Positions 45,743-56,284 are shown, numbered from the stretch's first letter. The stretch is 64,000 nucleotides of DNA from Cladophialophora immunda (GCF_000835495.1 NW_015622545.1:3054777-3118776), one strand, 5' to 3'. The notes: a model not told the origin generated them from the sequence alone. Translations and numbers: made by a program.

Positions 45743-46755
45743 TCATTGTGAGTTCAGACGCGGGAATAGTTTAAGGGCGTTCCCCCTGTTCAAAGCCTGA
45801 GCGAAAGCCGAATCGTCTGCAACAGCCTCGTCCAGCTCTTTGGCGAACCTATCAATCGTCTTGCGTGGTGCATATGGATAGTCACTACCATATAGCAAGT
45901 GATCGGGTTTGGTGAACGACAACAGCAGGTCAATGTTCTGCTTGGAGGAAGACAACGCCACGTCGTAGTAGAAGTTGCCGATGTCCTCGAGAACTTCATC
46001 GACCGTCTTTGTCGTGAGTCCAACCTCTCCGAGTGATGCGAGACGTTTCGCTATGTACGGTAAGCCGCCTCCCGCGTGGGCTAAGATGATCTTGACATCC
46101 GGATTGTTTCTTTGGACATTTGCCATGATGATGTCTGCGGCGGTACGCGTCGTTTCGTGTGGGTAGTCCACAATCGGCTGCGGGAGGTTGCGGGCAATCA
46201 GATTGGTGTCTACCGAGTGAGTGGGATGCACAAAGACGACAGTTTTCCGCGCATTGAGCGCCGCCCAAATCGGCGCGAAGGTTTCGTCACCCAAGTACAT
46301 GTTGGTGGACCCGTATCTGGTCAAGAGGGTGACGCCGTCTGCTTTCAAAGTATCGAGGGCGTACTCGATCTCGGCGAGGGCGGCGGCGGTGTTACGGAGA
46401 TCTGGAACCGTGGCAAAAAACCCATACCTGGAAGGGTCCTTGTCCCGAATGGATGCAAGGTAGTCGTTCGAGACACTGGCAAGCTTGACAGAACCTTCCA
46501 AGCCAGCGATTGGGGCCCCAGGCGACGTGAGAGAGAAAATCGTGGTCCCTATGCCTAGATCTTGACAGAAGGTGTTATCAATCTCCAGGTCCCATTGCGG
46601 TGTCCAGGAGCCGGATGGGTCGCCTCCAGCAAGCTCCAGAGCCTAGAAGGGTTCACCGTTATTGAACGTCCGATTTCTGTGATTCTCCAATGCCTTACTT
46701 TTCGATAGACGTCAGTAACAAAGTGATGGTGGACGTCAATGCGATCCTTTGCCAT
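45743..46755 (-). CDS. amidohydrolase-2 family decarboxylase (6-MSA decarboxylase/ACMSD-like)
   Basis: Two exons (46755-46699, 46642-45743) give 318 residues. The first exon ends in the metal-binding N-terminus MAKDRIDVHHHFVTDVYRK; exon 2 opens ALELAGGDPSGSWTPQW. Other metal or active-site landmarks are VHPTH, ILAHAGGGLPYI and the C-terminal YGSDYPYAP with the conserved Asp. This TIM-barrel family contains ACMSD, gamma-resorcylate decarboxylase and fungal 6-methylsalicylate decarboxylases, all zinc- or manganese-dependent non-oxidative decarboxylases. The GGDPSG region is reminiscent of the fungal 6-MSA group. It sits beside a regulator and two dehydrogenases, fitting aromatic acid handling. 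No polyketide synthase is in the window. Confidence 0.87.
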
Positions 46756-47666
46756 TTTCACGCATTCAAAACGTATTCAAACCGAGTCTCCTGAGTGATA
46801 AGCTGGCCCCGGCAGATGTTCACTGACTGGACTCAGGAAAGGGAAACTGGTCTTATGCGTGATTCAAAGCCAGCCATGACGTGCGGTAGATGGATTCCCG
46901 ATGAGGCCGCCACAGGCTGAGCGCACCTGCTATGCGTCTCTTGCCAACGAGGGCTGTCCTAGAGATTCGCCATGTCTCTATCGTGGAGACTCTGCCTCCT
47001 GAAACGCGCACCGTGCCAGGTATATTCCGTCGAAGGCGTCAGTCGAGTTGCCGATTCTCTGAGATTTCCATTGGATGGGAAAGCCAAGTCATTGAGATTC
47101 CCGTCCCCACCATGTACAGGATGTCTTTTGCCGTACCCGCTTCTAAAAGTCTCACAAACACCGTGTTTGACCAGCAAATGCGAGAACTATTCCACTCCGG
47201 GGAAGTCAGCTCTTCCACCTTCAGATTTCAGTCATAAACAAATCAATTGACAGGGTCTCTATGTCAGTGGCAGGCTACGACTCGTGGGTATTACCCCACA
47301 AAGAGGTCATAGAACCATTCAATCGTTGCAGCCCGAGGCTGGGGAAACTTCTGGTGGAAAGGTTGTCTCTGTGTCTGCAGCGGGTGCACTCAAACTGGAC
47401 TGCCATCACTACTACCAGGCTGCCCTGCCGCCCGTTGCGACTTTATCATATAAGATAGAAGATGTGACAGCCTTGATGGCCAGGAAGGAAGGTGTATTCG
47501 CTGTAATAATAGTAATAGAGCAATCACCAAGATCGGCAAAGAACTTCCCCGCATCACGTTCCCCAGGCACTTGCAACTTATAACCCTCTGGCTCGGACAA
47601 CCTCTCAACTTCACCTCCTTCTAGATAATCGCTTCTGCATGCACCGCTCTTTAGATAACACGCACC
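46756..47666. promoter_or_regulatory. divergent promoter between decarboxylase and regulator
   Basis: The 911-bp gap separates outward-facing starts at 46755 and 47667. ACCGTGCCAG at 47010-47019 exactly repeats ten bases of the inverted-repeat arm in the dehydrogenase promoter (52001-52010), and CCGTACC at 47131-47137 repeats seven bases of the other arm. No gene is supported in it. Confidence 0.45.
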
Positions 47667-50250
47667 ATGGAGTCAGGCGAAGGTGCACCATGGCGGTCCG
47701 TCGCCACTGGAAGAGCGCGAGTGGTGAACAAATCGTGCCTGGGTTGCAACAGGCAGGTCGATTCTTTCCGCCGCAGTTGTGCATCGTGTCATTGACCCTT
47801 TCAATCGAGCAGGAAAAAGATAAAGTGTTGGTTGGCCGCGTTCATGCAAAGACTGGCGGCTGCTTGCGCTGACACTGGACCGCTAAGGTGATAAAAAGCG
47901 TCCAGTCTGCGGACTGTGTCGACGCGTGGGCGCAGAGTGTAGCTTTCCTCTGCGACAGCGACCACAGAAGCCTCGGAATCGCCCAAAAAGGGCACTTGGG
48001 CATGTCGAATTACAGTTGCTCTCGAGTGAGCTGGTTTCACCGTATAGAGAGGCTATAGACTATCACTGACGTTGCAGCCTCGAAAAGTCCGCGACAAGCA
48101 GCCCGGGAAATGAACAAGCGGATTGTTGTCACAGATTCTGCAGGTGTGTTGAGATATTTCAAGCATTACCACTTTGATTTTCCCTAAATCGCTCGTTGAC
48201 GGTACTGAAGGGTCGGGCGCGGACATCAGCAGCGCTACAGTCCCTCAGGGGCAGGCGCACCTGGTCCTTGATGTGGACTTGTCAAGACCTTTCTCCGAAG
48301 ACGCACTGCTTGGTGCCTCAATGCAAGTGCCAGTAGCTGAGTCTACAAGCGAATCGCAAAGCTGGGATACGGACGCCTTTTCTGCAGAGGAGCAATGGCT
48401 GCCACTGGAGATGGACATGGCAAACCTAGACCTGCCTGAGGAGCAGCCCACCGAAGATGCTGGCTGGGGACTGCCTGATCAGGTGGCTGGGGAACTGTAT
48501 GTAATCATGCCTTTTGACCCTCGCGTACACGTCCTGACTGAATGAGATAGAATTGGCAATTTCTTCGACAATGTCCAGACTTGGCTCGGGTTTGTTCACC
48601 GACCAACATTCTACCGGAGGTACATGCGATGTGCCGGCCAGCAGGCTACGCTGATCGGACGGCCGACACTGTCAGATGATGAGTCTTTCATGATATATGC
48701 TATGTTCGCCATGGCCGCGCGATTCTCTACGTCGGAGCACTTCACAAGAACTCCAATCCACGATCGAGGCGAGCGGTTTGCAAATCATGCAGCTACTATC
48801 AAAGACTCAATAATCAAGACGGTCGAGGAGCCGAGCCTGGAATTTGTGCAGGGCTGCGTCATGCTCGCATTCTACAACTTTGCCGCAGGGCAATTCGGCC
48901 CTGGCGTTGTCTTGTCGAGCGTCTGCGTTCGGTTTGCATATGAGCTTTGTCTCGACGAAACAGACGAGGACCAATTAGATGAGGAAGGGCTCGCTATTAT
49001 CGATATGCCTCACGAAAATGCGGAATCGTGGCTGAAGAAAGAGGAAAAGCGAAGACTTTGGTGGTCGATATGGGAGCTCGATACCTTCGCCTCCACGTGC
49101 TCGTTCCACCCATTCAATATCGAGAGAGCAGAAATGAAAGTTCTGCTTCCAGCACCCAACCACAACTGGCATTGCAGCATTCCTGCCAGAACAGCTTTCA
49201 TCGGCCCACCGGAATCCGCGTGGAACAGTCTACAGAAATCTCCCGGCCAGTCGACCAGAGCTTGGTTTTTGGTGGCCAACTACCTGAAATCTACTATCAT
49301 TTTCCAGTCTCGTCGCTCATTTCGTCACGGCACAATATCTCGATGTCGCCTTGAGACTGCTTTGTGTAACCTCAAGTTATCCCTACCGGACGCCTTTCAT
49401 CTGAGATCATTATACCTCGACGCGGACAACCATCAGGATGCCATGTGGGTCATTGCAACTCACTTAATGATCATGACGTGAGGATCCTCTGAAGCGCTCT
49501 TCGTTGGACATTATGCTTACTGTTTTCTCAAAGAGCCGAGACTATCCTCGAACGATCACCATGGCCTCGGCAGGAAGGCTCGGATACAGAGTCCCCAGAG
49601 TCTGTCCAAAACAAATCTCAGTTCGCCAAGCGAATCACCTCCTACCTCTACAGAATCGGAGACGTATGGGCACCCGAATACATCCCCTTGTTCTCTCCTA
49701 TCCTATGCTGTGCGGTCGTAGTACCTGGATCGACGGACCCTCTCCGGTCCGACCATAGCCTTCGAGCGCGAGAAGTCGCCAAGAACATTGTCACTCATTT
49801 CGCAAAGAACTGGCGGCTAGGGTCCAAGATGCTTCGTAAGTGCCTGGCAGATGGAATATGCGCCTTCCGGTCTAAAATCTTCCCACAGGCATGCTTCAGA
49901 TGATTGAACATTGGCCACACCTCAGCCCCGGCTCTCTGAGCGATGAGGCCCAGGTTCTGTTCAAGCAGTACTCTATTCTCCTACCGTCTATGTCGAAACG
50001 AAAGAAAACACTCGAGCCACAGCCCGCCAAACTTGGTGGGGATTACCTCAGTATGGAATCTGACCAAGTCAGGCCAGTCAACGAATTGCGTGACGATAGT
50101 AATATGCATGACACACTTGGGACTTGGTCTCCATTTGAAAACCTCGGAATGCCAGCCACACCCAGTCGCTCGCTCGATCTGAATGATTATTTTACCAGTA
50201 TCCACACCCAAGTACTTGGTGGAGGGTCACATTTTTCTATGTTGAGCTGA
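47667..50250 (+). CDS. Zn2Cys6 transcription factor with fungal_trans domain
   Basis: Eight exons (47667-47756, 47820-47826, 47888-48025, 48078-48143, 48211-48496, 48551-49477, 49534-49835, 49889-50250) give 725 residues in continuous phase. The zinc cluster is NKSCLGCNRQ in exon 1 and CDKKRPVCGLCRRVGAEC across exons 2-3. Joining them needs a 7-nt micro-exon (ATAAAGT), flanked by introns of 63 and 61 nt. This leaves five rather than six residues between Cys 2 and Cys 3, so this junction is uncertain. The fungal_trans domain spans about 200-560 (VHRPTFYRRYMR, MIYAMFAMAARFS, KRRLWWSIWELDTFAS). It lies between the decarboxylase and the ALDH/ADH pair and is the obvious candidate regulator of these genes. 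Confidence 0.82.
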
Positions 50251-50357
50251 CCTGCAGTTTCTGACAGCCAGAGATTTCCTCGAGCCCATTCGCCATTGTG
50301 TTTGTCTCAGAGATATTTACTCCTTGAAGCCCTCTGAAAGTCTGTTCACGTCCACAT

Positions 50358-51830
50358 TCAGCCCGATCCGAACGACGGTGCTTCATCGATGATGGCGATT
50401 GCCTTGCCGACAAGGAACTCGTCGATGCCAAACCTACTATTATTCTTGCCCCAGCCGCTTCCCTTGACCCCTCCAAGAGGCACGGGAGATTCGTCGAACA
50501 AGGTCAAGCTGTTGATGATCACCACTCCGACTTCGAGCTGCTTGGCCACACGTATGCCTCTCAGAATGTCCTTGGTATGGATGGCACCAGTGAGGCCATA
50601 GGTGGTGTCGTTGGCGAGCCTAATTGCCTCGTTCTCATCCTCTACAACGAAAACCGAGGCCGAGGGCCCGAAGGATTCGACATCGTAGATCGGATTGTCG
50701 GGCTTGACATTGGTGATGAAAGTCGGTTCAAGGGCGGCGCCAGTTTCTCCTCGCGATTTGTTCTCGCCAATTAAGAATGTGGCTCCGTGTTCAATGGCGT
50801 CTGCGACCAGCTTTTGCGCCTTTGTGGCCATCGCGGGCGTCACGCCAAATCCGGCTTCGCCATTGAGTGCCGCAGTCGCCTCACGAAGATATCCGATGAA
50901 CTCGTCAGCAACCGACCTTTCGACGATGATCCGATCGGTCGACATGCAGACCTGACCGTGGTGCATCACGGTTCCGTTAACGGCCAAGCCGGCGGCCTTC
51001 TTCAGATCCGCATCTTTGAGAACGATGGCAGGGTTCTTGCCCCCAAGCTCCATCAAAACCGGCTTCATATACTTGGCCGCAATCTGGCCGATGATCTTAC
51101 CCACTGCTGCGCTGCCTATGAATTCCACCTTCCGGATGGCAGCGTTCGAAATGATCGCTTCGGTAATGCTGGCGGCATCTTCTCGCTTCGCTTGAATCTG
51201 GTTGAGAACGCCTGTGGGAAACCCAGCAGCTAAAAACGCCTCGACAACGCTATGGTGCGTACGGGGGCAGAGTTCCGACGCCTTGAAGACAACCGTACAT
51301 CCGGCAGCGAGGGGTGCGGCGATCGACCGGCAGGACAGGATGATGCTACCGTTCCAAGGTGCGATCGTCAGGACTGATCCAATGGCCTGCTTAAAGACCA
51401 GGCAGAATGAATTGGCGGTTTCTGGTGGCGGCATCATTCCCGTGGCGGCAGTGGTGATACTGGCGGCAATCTCTCGAACGGCTTTGGCAGCGAGGACAAC
51501 ATTGAAGCGTCCCCACATCTCCGGGCAAGAGGTCTCCTCCATCTGATATCGAGCCAGCTCCTCTGATCGACTTTCCAAGATGTCTGCCACCCTCATGAGG
51601 AGCTTCCTTCGGTCATGGTACGGAACCAGACTGTATGTCTTGAACGCCTCTGCCGCGGCATCCACGGCCGCAGTAGCGTTTTCCACCTTGGCCGATTGTG
51701 CGTAGTAGACCTTTTTACCCTGCGCAGAGGAGGTCACTTCGATCAGGTTCGTTGGGTCAAGCTCGGTGGCCTTTCCATTGATCCAGAGAGGGATAACGTC
51801 CAGCCCTTCGTGCTTCTGGGTGATGGCCAT
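50358..51830 (-). CDS. NAD(P)-dependent aldehyde dehydrogenase (aromatic aldehyde type)
   Basis: Single exon, 490 residues, normal family length. Catalytic Glu 261 lies in MELGGKNPAIV and the nucleophile Cys 295 in HHGQVCMSTDRI; the Asn/oxyanion region is IAPWNGSIIL and the cofactor loop FIGSAAVGKIIG. The C-terminal DESPVPLGGVKGSGWGK is typical. The pattern is that of fungal and bacterial salicylaldehyde/vanillin-type dehydrogenases, which oxidise aromatic aldehydes to acids. Substrate choice is inferred from resemblance. It diverges from the alcohol dehydrogenase with 371 bp between starts, and its stop is 108 bp from the convergent regulator stop. Confidence 0.93.
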   Translation of the reverse strand: MAITQKHEGLDVIPLWINGKATELDPTNLIEVTSSAQGKKVYYAQSAKVENATAAVDAAAEAFKTYSLVPYHDRRKLLMRVADILESRSEELARYQMEETSCPEMWGRFNVVLAAKAVREIAASITTAATGMMPPPETANSFCLVFKQAIGSVLTIAPWNGSIILSCRSIAAPLAAGCTVVFKASELCPRTHHSVVEAFLAAGFPTGVLNQIQAKREDAASITEAIISNAAIRKVEFIGSAAVGKIIGQIAAKYMKPVLMELGGKNPAIVLKDADLKKAAGLAVNGTVMHHGQVCMSTDRIIVERSVADEFIGYLREATAALNGEAGFGVTPAMATKAQKLVADAIEHGATFLIGENKSRGETGAALEPTFITNVKPDNPIYDVESFGPSASVFVVEDENEAIRLANDTTYGLTGAIHTKDILRGIRVAKQLEVGVVIINSLTLFDESPVPLGGVKGSGWGKNNSRFGIDEFLVGKAIAIIDEAPSFGSG

Positions 51831-52201
51831 TGATGCTTTCGTCCAAGCTCGAATATTGCCTAGATGCGAGAATGGTCTTCTTTGTTTGGTGTCCGGATTA
51901 GGACTGTACTTACTCCTTGAGGGATAAGGGCGTATTTACTCTTCAAGGCAGAGAATCCATGTAGACATGCTGGTACGGAAAATATGGCATTCAGGGCCTC
52001 ACCGTGCCAGCATGTCCAGCAACCCCGACGGGTCCGGGAATGAGAGCCAAGGCGGGATCAAAGTCGATCATTTCCCGGGGGGCGTTAAGACCATATGAAT
52101 TGGAATTCCCGTGGCAATAATGCCTTCTCTAAAGTCCCCTTCCCCTTCGGCCTAGATCTCCAGGTTTCACCATCACCTCTTTCGACGAAACCTTTCCCAT
52201 C
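51831..52201. promoter_or_regulatory. shared divergent promoter of aldehyde and alcohol dehydrogenase genes
   Basis: This 371-bp gap must hold both promoters. It contains the inverted repeat at 51964-52016 near its centre and a CT-rich leader (52126-52200) on the alcohol dehydrogenase side. Confidence 0.75.
51964..52016. promoter_or_regulatory. 15-bp inverted repeat, candidate operator
   Basis: The left arm GACATGCTGGTACGG (51964-51978) and right arm CCGTGCCAGCATGTC (52002-52016) are reverse complements at 14 of 15 positions, separated by 23 bp. The inner ends are CGG and CCG, the usual triplets recognised by Zn2Cys6 dimers. Its position about 135 and 185 bp from the two starts suits a shared upstream activating site. 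Confidence 0.7.
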
Positions 52202-53523
52202 ATGAGTCGCAAGACCGTGGCCATTGTTGCGACGGGTGACGGAGAGGCCCCGAGCCTGCAAGAGGTTGTTTTGGACGACATCCGCGCCGACGAGGCAATT
52301 GTCGAGATCCAGGCCGTGGGGGTCTGTCACGCTGATTTGGCTGTCTTGCACGGCCACATTCCGCTCCCGTTTCCCCGCGTTCTCGGTCACGAAGGTATGT
52401 GATGATAGACTTCCCGTTTGCCGTTCCTCCACCTAGCCACATCACTGTTGTCGAGAGACAGATTATAACCAGTGACCCCTTTACTACTAGGGGCTGGAAC
52501 CGTCAGAGAAGTCGGCGCCGACATCGACCACGTCAGGCCCGGCGACAAGGTCATCCTGAGCTTCAATCCGTGCCGGGAATGTGCCAACTGCAAGGCGAAG
52601 TTGCCGGGCTACTGCGACCACCAGATGTCGCGCACCTGGGCGGGCCTTCGCCCGGACCAGAGCTTTACCTTGAGAAGCGGCGCGAGCGGCGAGCCGACCT
52701 ACGGCAACTTCTTCGGCCAGAGCTCCTTTGCGCGGCTGGCCATCGCCAACAAAAGCTGCCTCGTCAAGGTTCCCCCGGAGACGGATCTCAAGCTGTTTGC
52801 TCCGCTGGGCTGTGGCGTCCAGACCGGGTACGGGGTGGCGGCAAACACCCTGAATATCCAGGCAGGGGACTCGTTCGTCGTCTCGGGTTGTGGCGCCGTC
52901 GGACTCAGCGCCATCATGGCAGCAAAGGCGCGGGGCGCTGAGACCATCATCGCCGTCGACCTCCAGGAGCGGCGCCTCGGCTTGGCCCAGGAGCTCGGGG
53001 CCACACACACCGTGAACGGCGCGAGTAGAGACCTGATTGGAGAAATCCGAGCCATTGCCCCTCTCCCAGCGGGTGTCAGGTATGCGCTGGACACGACCGC
53101 CGTGCCAAAGGTGATCGAGAACATGATCGAGGTCGTCGGGGTTCGGGGCAAGATCGTCATCGTTGGCGCGACGCCGGCAGATAAACTCGTGCAGATCCGG
53201 CCGCTTGCATTCCTGAACGCTGGGAAACAGTTGGTAGGATGCGTCGAAGGGGATAGTTACCCGCCAGAGGTGAGCGACCAATAGATTTCTTCTGTCTGTC
53301 CCGGAAATGGTGAAGTTGGCGTATGCGTGGACTAACAGGACATTTCTCTCGCTGAAAGTCAATCCCCATGTTGCTCCAGGAAGCCCGAAAGGGTGCTCTT
53401 CCGATCGAGAAGATGGTTCAGTGCTACAAAGCGGCCGACTTCCACCGAGCCTTTGAGGACATGGCAAGCGGCAAAACCATCAAGCCCGTTCTCGTTTGGG
53501 ACGACATCGAGGTCTCGACTTGA
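52202..53523 (+). CDS. zinc-dependent alcohol dehydrogenase (aryl-alcohol type)
   Basis: Three exons (52202-52394, 52491-53269, 53359-53523) give 378 residues. The catalytic zinc ligands are Cys 42 (GVCHADL), His 63/Glu 64 (LGHEGAG) and Cys in PLGCGVQTG. The structural zinc loop has Cys 92, 95, 98 and 106 (CRECANCKAKLPGYC). The cofactor motif is GCGAVG. The long insert after the loop (TWAGLRPDQSFTL) and the overall pattern match class-III-like aryl/benzyl alcohol dehydrogenases. It would make the aldehyde used by the dehydrogenase next door. Both introns interrupt conserved motifs, so the splice sites are well constrained. Confidence 0.93.
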
Positions 53524-54379
53524 ACTTGAGTTGGATGTCTGCTACGCAGCAGAGAGTCCAAGGGTTGGAAAACTTCCAGGTCCGAGAGGGACACGAATGC
53601 TTTTAGGGAGAAGCACTCGAGCTCTCACGATATACAGACCGTCGGGGGTGTCATGGTTGCGACTGAAGCATGAAGAGCTAAGAGTTCGGTTGGTCGCAGT
53701 CTGGAGTGATGAACAGGCTGCACTGGCAGTGCAGCTGAAAGTCACGTAGAAAAAAAACCGAACTCCCATATCGGAACATGTGGCCTGGACATGAACAATG
53801 TCTTGCCCAGAAAAGGCCTTTCCAATGCTTCTAACTCCAAATGGTACTTGTTTTTCGGAACACAGAGCAAATCCACGGCTCCATGTAGTATCCATCGGAA
53901 AGAACATCCCGGTTCACTTTGCACAGGAGGTAGTACTCGTGGTCAATTATTTGACAAGAATCGGAATTCCGGGTGAAAGAACACAGGCAGTTCACTCTTT
54001 CGACAAGCCACACGTTCTTAATTCCGTTCATTGGCAGATTTGCTTGAGCTGACACTGAAAAGACAAGTATATCTCTGTCGCCCATGGAATAACATTGTCG
54101 CGCCAAACAATCATATTCTCTCGATGTGGTGAGTGAGCACGAATGTCAAATTTTTGGTCGGCGAGCCGAAACTGAGAGGCCATGTTTGATCATCCCACAA
54201 GAAGCCCCCATCCTTTTTGTTGGCAGAGGCCCGGCACGCTTGCGGTGTTGCAACTGTTGAGGAACGAGGTTCCATGTCTGCGAGTTGTGCGCAATCTTGA
54301 CACGACCAGGTAAAAAGGGACATCAAGGCTGTACAAAACATGGAGATACAAAATCAGACTCATCTCATGCAGCCCTAGG
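53524..54379. other. intergenic, no gene seen
   Basis: Downstream of the alcohol dehydrogenase. Open frames on both strands are short and lack domains. The right end may contain a degraded P450 C-terminus. Confidence 0.4.
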
Positions 54380-55060
54380 TGCCATCCGACGCATACGGGT
54401 GGGCTGGCGCTGAACTGAGTATGTCGACTTCGCTAATGATATCCCTAAGGCCTTCAAGCCTCGGCCGAAAACAACTAGTCGCGACTCACTTGGAACATGC
54501 AGCGATCCATCATTCGAAGCTTCTCTGGACTGTTCGATTCAGTCCACCGTTGTGGGTGATATGTATCTACACCGTGACCAAAAAGTCGGTAGTTTCGGCG
54601 CAGAACTAACCGCTGATGGTGACACCAACACTTCTGGGAGCCCAGGTCCCGCCACTCTCCGCTCACTCTAGCGGGAACATGCGCGAGGTGTCGACGCAAG
54701 CAGGATACAGCAGGGCCAGAGAAGCTGCAGTGATGTCGCTGCTCGCAAAGGTGACACCGTACGTCATCGTAAATATGTCGCCGCCACTCAGAGCCTTCAG
54801 GATTCTCGACTTGGCCCAGTGAAAGCCGCGTGATAAGTTGATTGCTTGTAGATAGAGGAGGCCCAAGCTGCCACAGTGGATTGTGGTGGGGGAGGTGGTC
54901 GTACGTTGGTACGCTGTCCGCGTCACGTGCGCCGTTTTACAACTGGCAGTCGTGATCGTGCGAATGCAGTTGTTCTCGTTCGCGCCAGTATTCTGTGAAA
55001 AAGCTGCGTCGCCGGCAATGTCAAAAGTACAGAAGTGCTCAGCCAGTGCCCCTAGCAAAT
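54380..55060 (-). pseudogene. decayed cytochrome P450 (pisatin-demethylase-like type)
   Basis: Three P450 landmarks occur in the right order on the minus strand but in broken frames. EHFCTFDIAGDAAFS (near 55030) resembles the helix C/D block. TFASSDITAASLALLY (near 54735) resembles the I-helix, normally AGSDTTA. VDTYHPQRWTESNSPEKLR (near 54550) is the ERW region, and FGRG..ALGISLAK (near 54450) stands where the heme loop should be, but without its Cys. The N-terminus is missing and stops interrupt the pieces. This is a relic, unlike the two intact P450s in the window. Confidence 0.65.
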
Positions 55061-55125
55061 CCGATTAGGTTCCGTGTTGTGCCCCCTGTTAAGTAAACAA
55101 CCCAAATGAAGATACCATGGGAGTC

Positions 55126-55623
55126 TCATTGATTACCACTCTCTAGGCGCACAATCGCCTGCCCGAGCATGATCAGCCGCTCTTGATATCGTCGGTCTTT
55201 GTTTTGATCCCACATGTTTGCGAACTCGATGCAACACAGATCCCGCGCCTGCCTGGCGCTGAGCGCCATCGTGTTATTCACAATCGCCTTGAATCTATCC
55301 TTTGTCGTGCAGAAGATGTATACTAGCTCCTCGGCGTAATCACCGATAAAGCCGCGTACCACCTCTCTCGTGATGCGATGGTTCTGAAACCCATAGGACT
55401 CGGTGCCGTAGATGGAGTGAAACAGGCCAGCATCGCAAACCTCTTCTGGAGCCCCGTGTTTTTTTAGATAAGTGTACACGTTGAAAAGGTGCTGGTAGAA
55501 CGTTTTGTTGCGGTGTTTTTGGGTACCCGTGATCTCTCGGAGAAAAGCGAATTTGTCTTGAGGGGCCGATTGGTCTGGATCTGGTGGCGATTCGGCAGCA
55601 GGGAACGACATGGTAGGGACCAT
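55126..55623 (-). CDS. small HD-like protein (DUF6817-type)
   Basis: Single exon, 165 residues from ATG 55623 (another in-frame ATG is at 55611). The core reads FYQHLFNVYTYLKKHGAPEEVCDAGLFHSIYGTESYGFQ, with a His-x-x-x-Asn and a later Ala-Gly-Leu-Phe-His-Ser pattern typical of HD-superfamily metal-binding helices. I recall this pattern from DUF6817-annotated proteins of bacteria and fungi; function is unproven. The rest is helical and ends with RRYQERLIMLGQAIVRLE. The gene looks intact although it sits between two P450 relics. Confidence 0.7.
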   Translation of the reverse strand: MVPTMSFPAAESPPDPDQSAPQDKFAFLREITGTQKHRNKTFYQHLFNVYTYLKKHGAPEEVCDAGLFHSIYGTESYGFQNHRITREVVRGFIGDYAEELVYIFCTTKDRFKAIVNNTMALSARQARDLCCIEFANMWDQNKDRRYQERLIMLGQAIVRLESGNQ

Positions 55624-56284
55624 TGTTCCGAGACCGTTGAGAGCTGGCCCCTTGTTCAACTAAAAGGCAGCTAAACAGTTCGGCGCTTGTTGCCGTTGGG
55701 CGATGAAGCGAAGTAAATGGCTCAGCCGAAAGACTATGGGGAAAAGCCTGGTCAGCTTGTCATGTCTCCACATGTGATTAGGCATCGGCTAGTGTGGGCT
55801 TGCCACTCGCACTGGGCAGGTCACCGGAATTCTCAACTCACTCGATCTCGCAGTGCTGAATCCTTCCAACGATAGTGCGGCGCAGAAACGGGGCTGAGCT
55901 CGGCGGATGGGATGGACGAGGAAGTGTGAGCAGGACACGAGTAGGCATCAGGCTGCTATGAGGCTGAGCGAAGTGGGGCTGATCACGTGACAGATGAGTA
56001 AGCTCCAGGACAAACCATCGCACCAGTTCCAAACGGGTAGAAAGACCAGCCACTGCGTCCCTGGGTGAATGCTGCAGATTTCAATTGCTGACGATCTCCT
56101 GAAGAGCATCCACGATTTCAGAGGAAGAAAGGTAGACTTCGCACTCCCTGGTGTGCTATGAGAATTCCAGTTATGGATAAACTTAATGTAACTCGTGCCC
56201 TCCCTGCTTCTATTTTCGTGGCCAGCGACCAAGCGATACCAGATGGAGCTCTGATGATACACAACGCTGTCCTCGTCTGGCCTG
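55624..56284. other. intergenic, no gene seen
   Basis: Promoter of the HD-like gene. Some residues before 56285 on the + strand may belong to the following P450 relic but cannot be aligned by eye. Confidence 0.4.
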
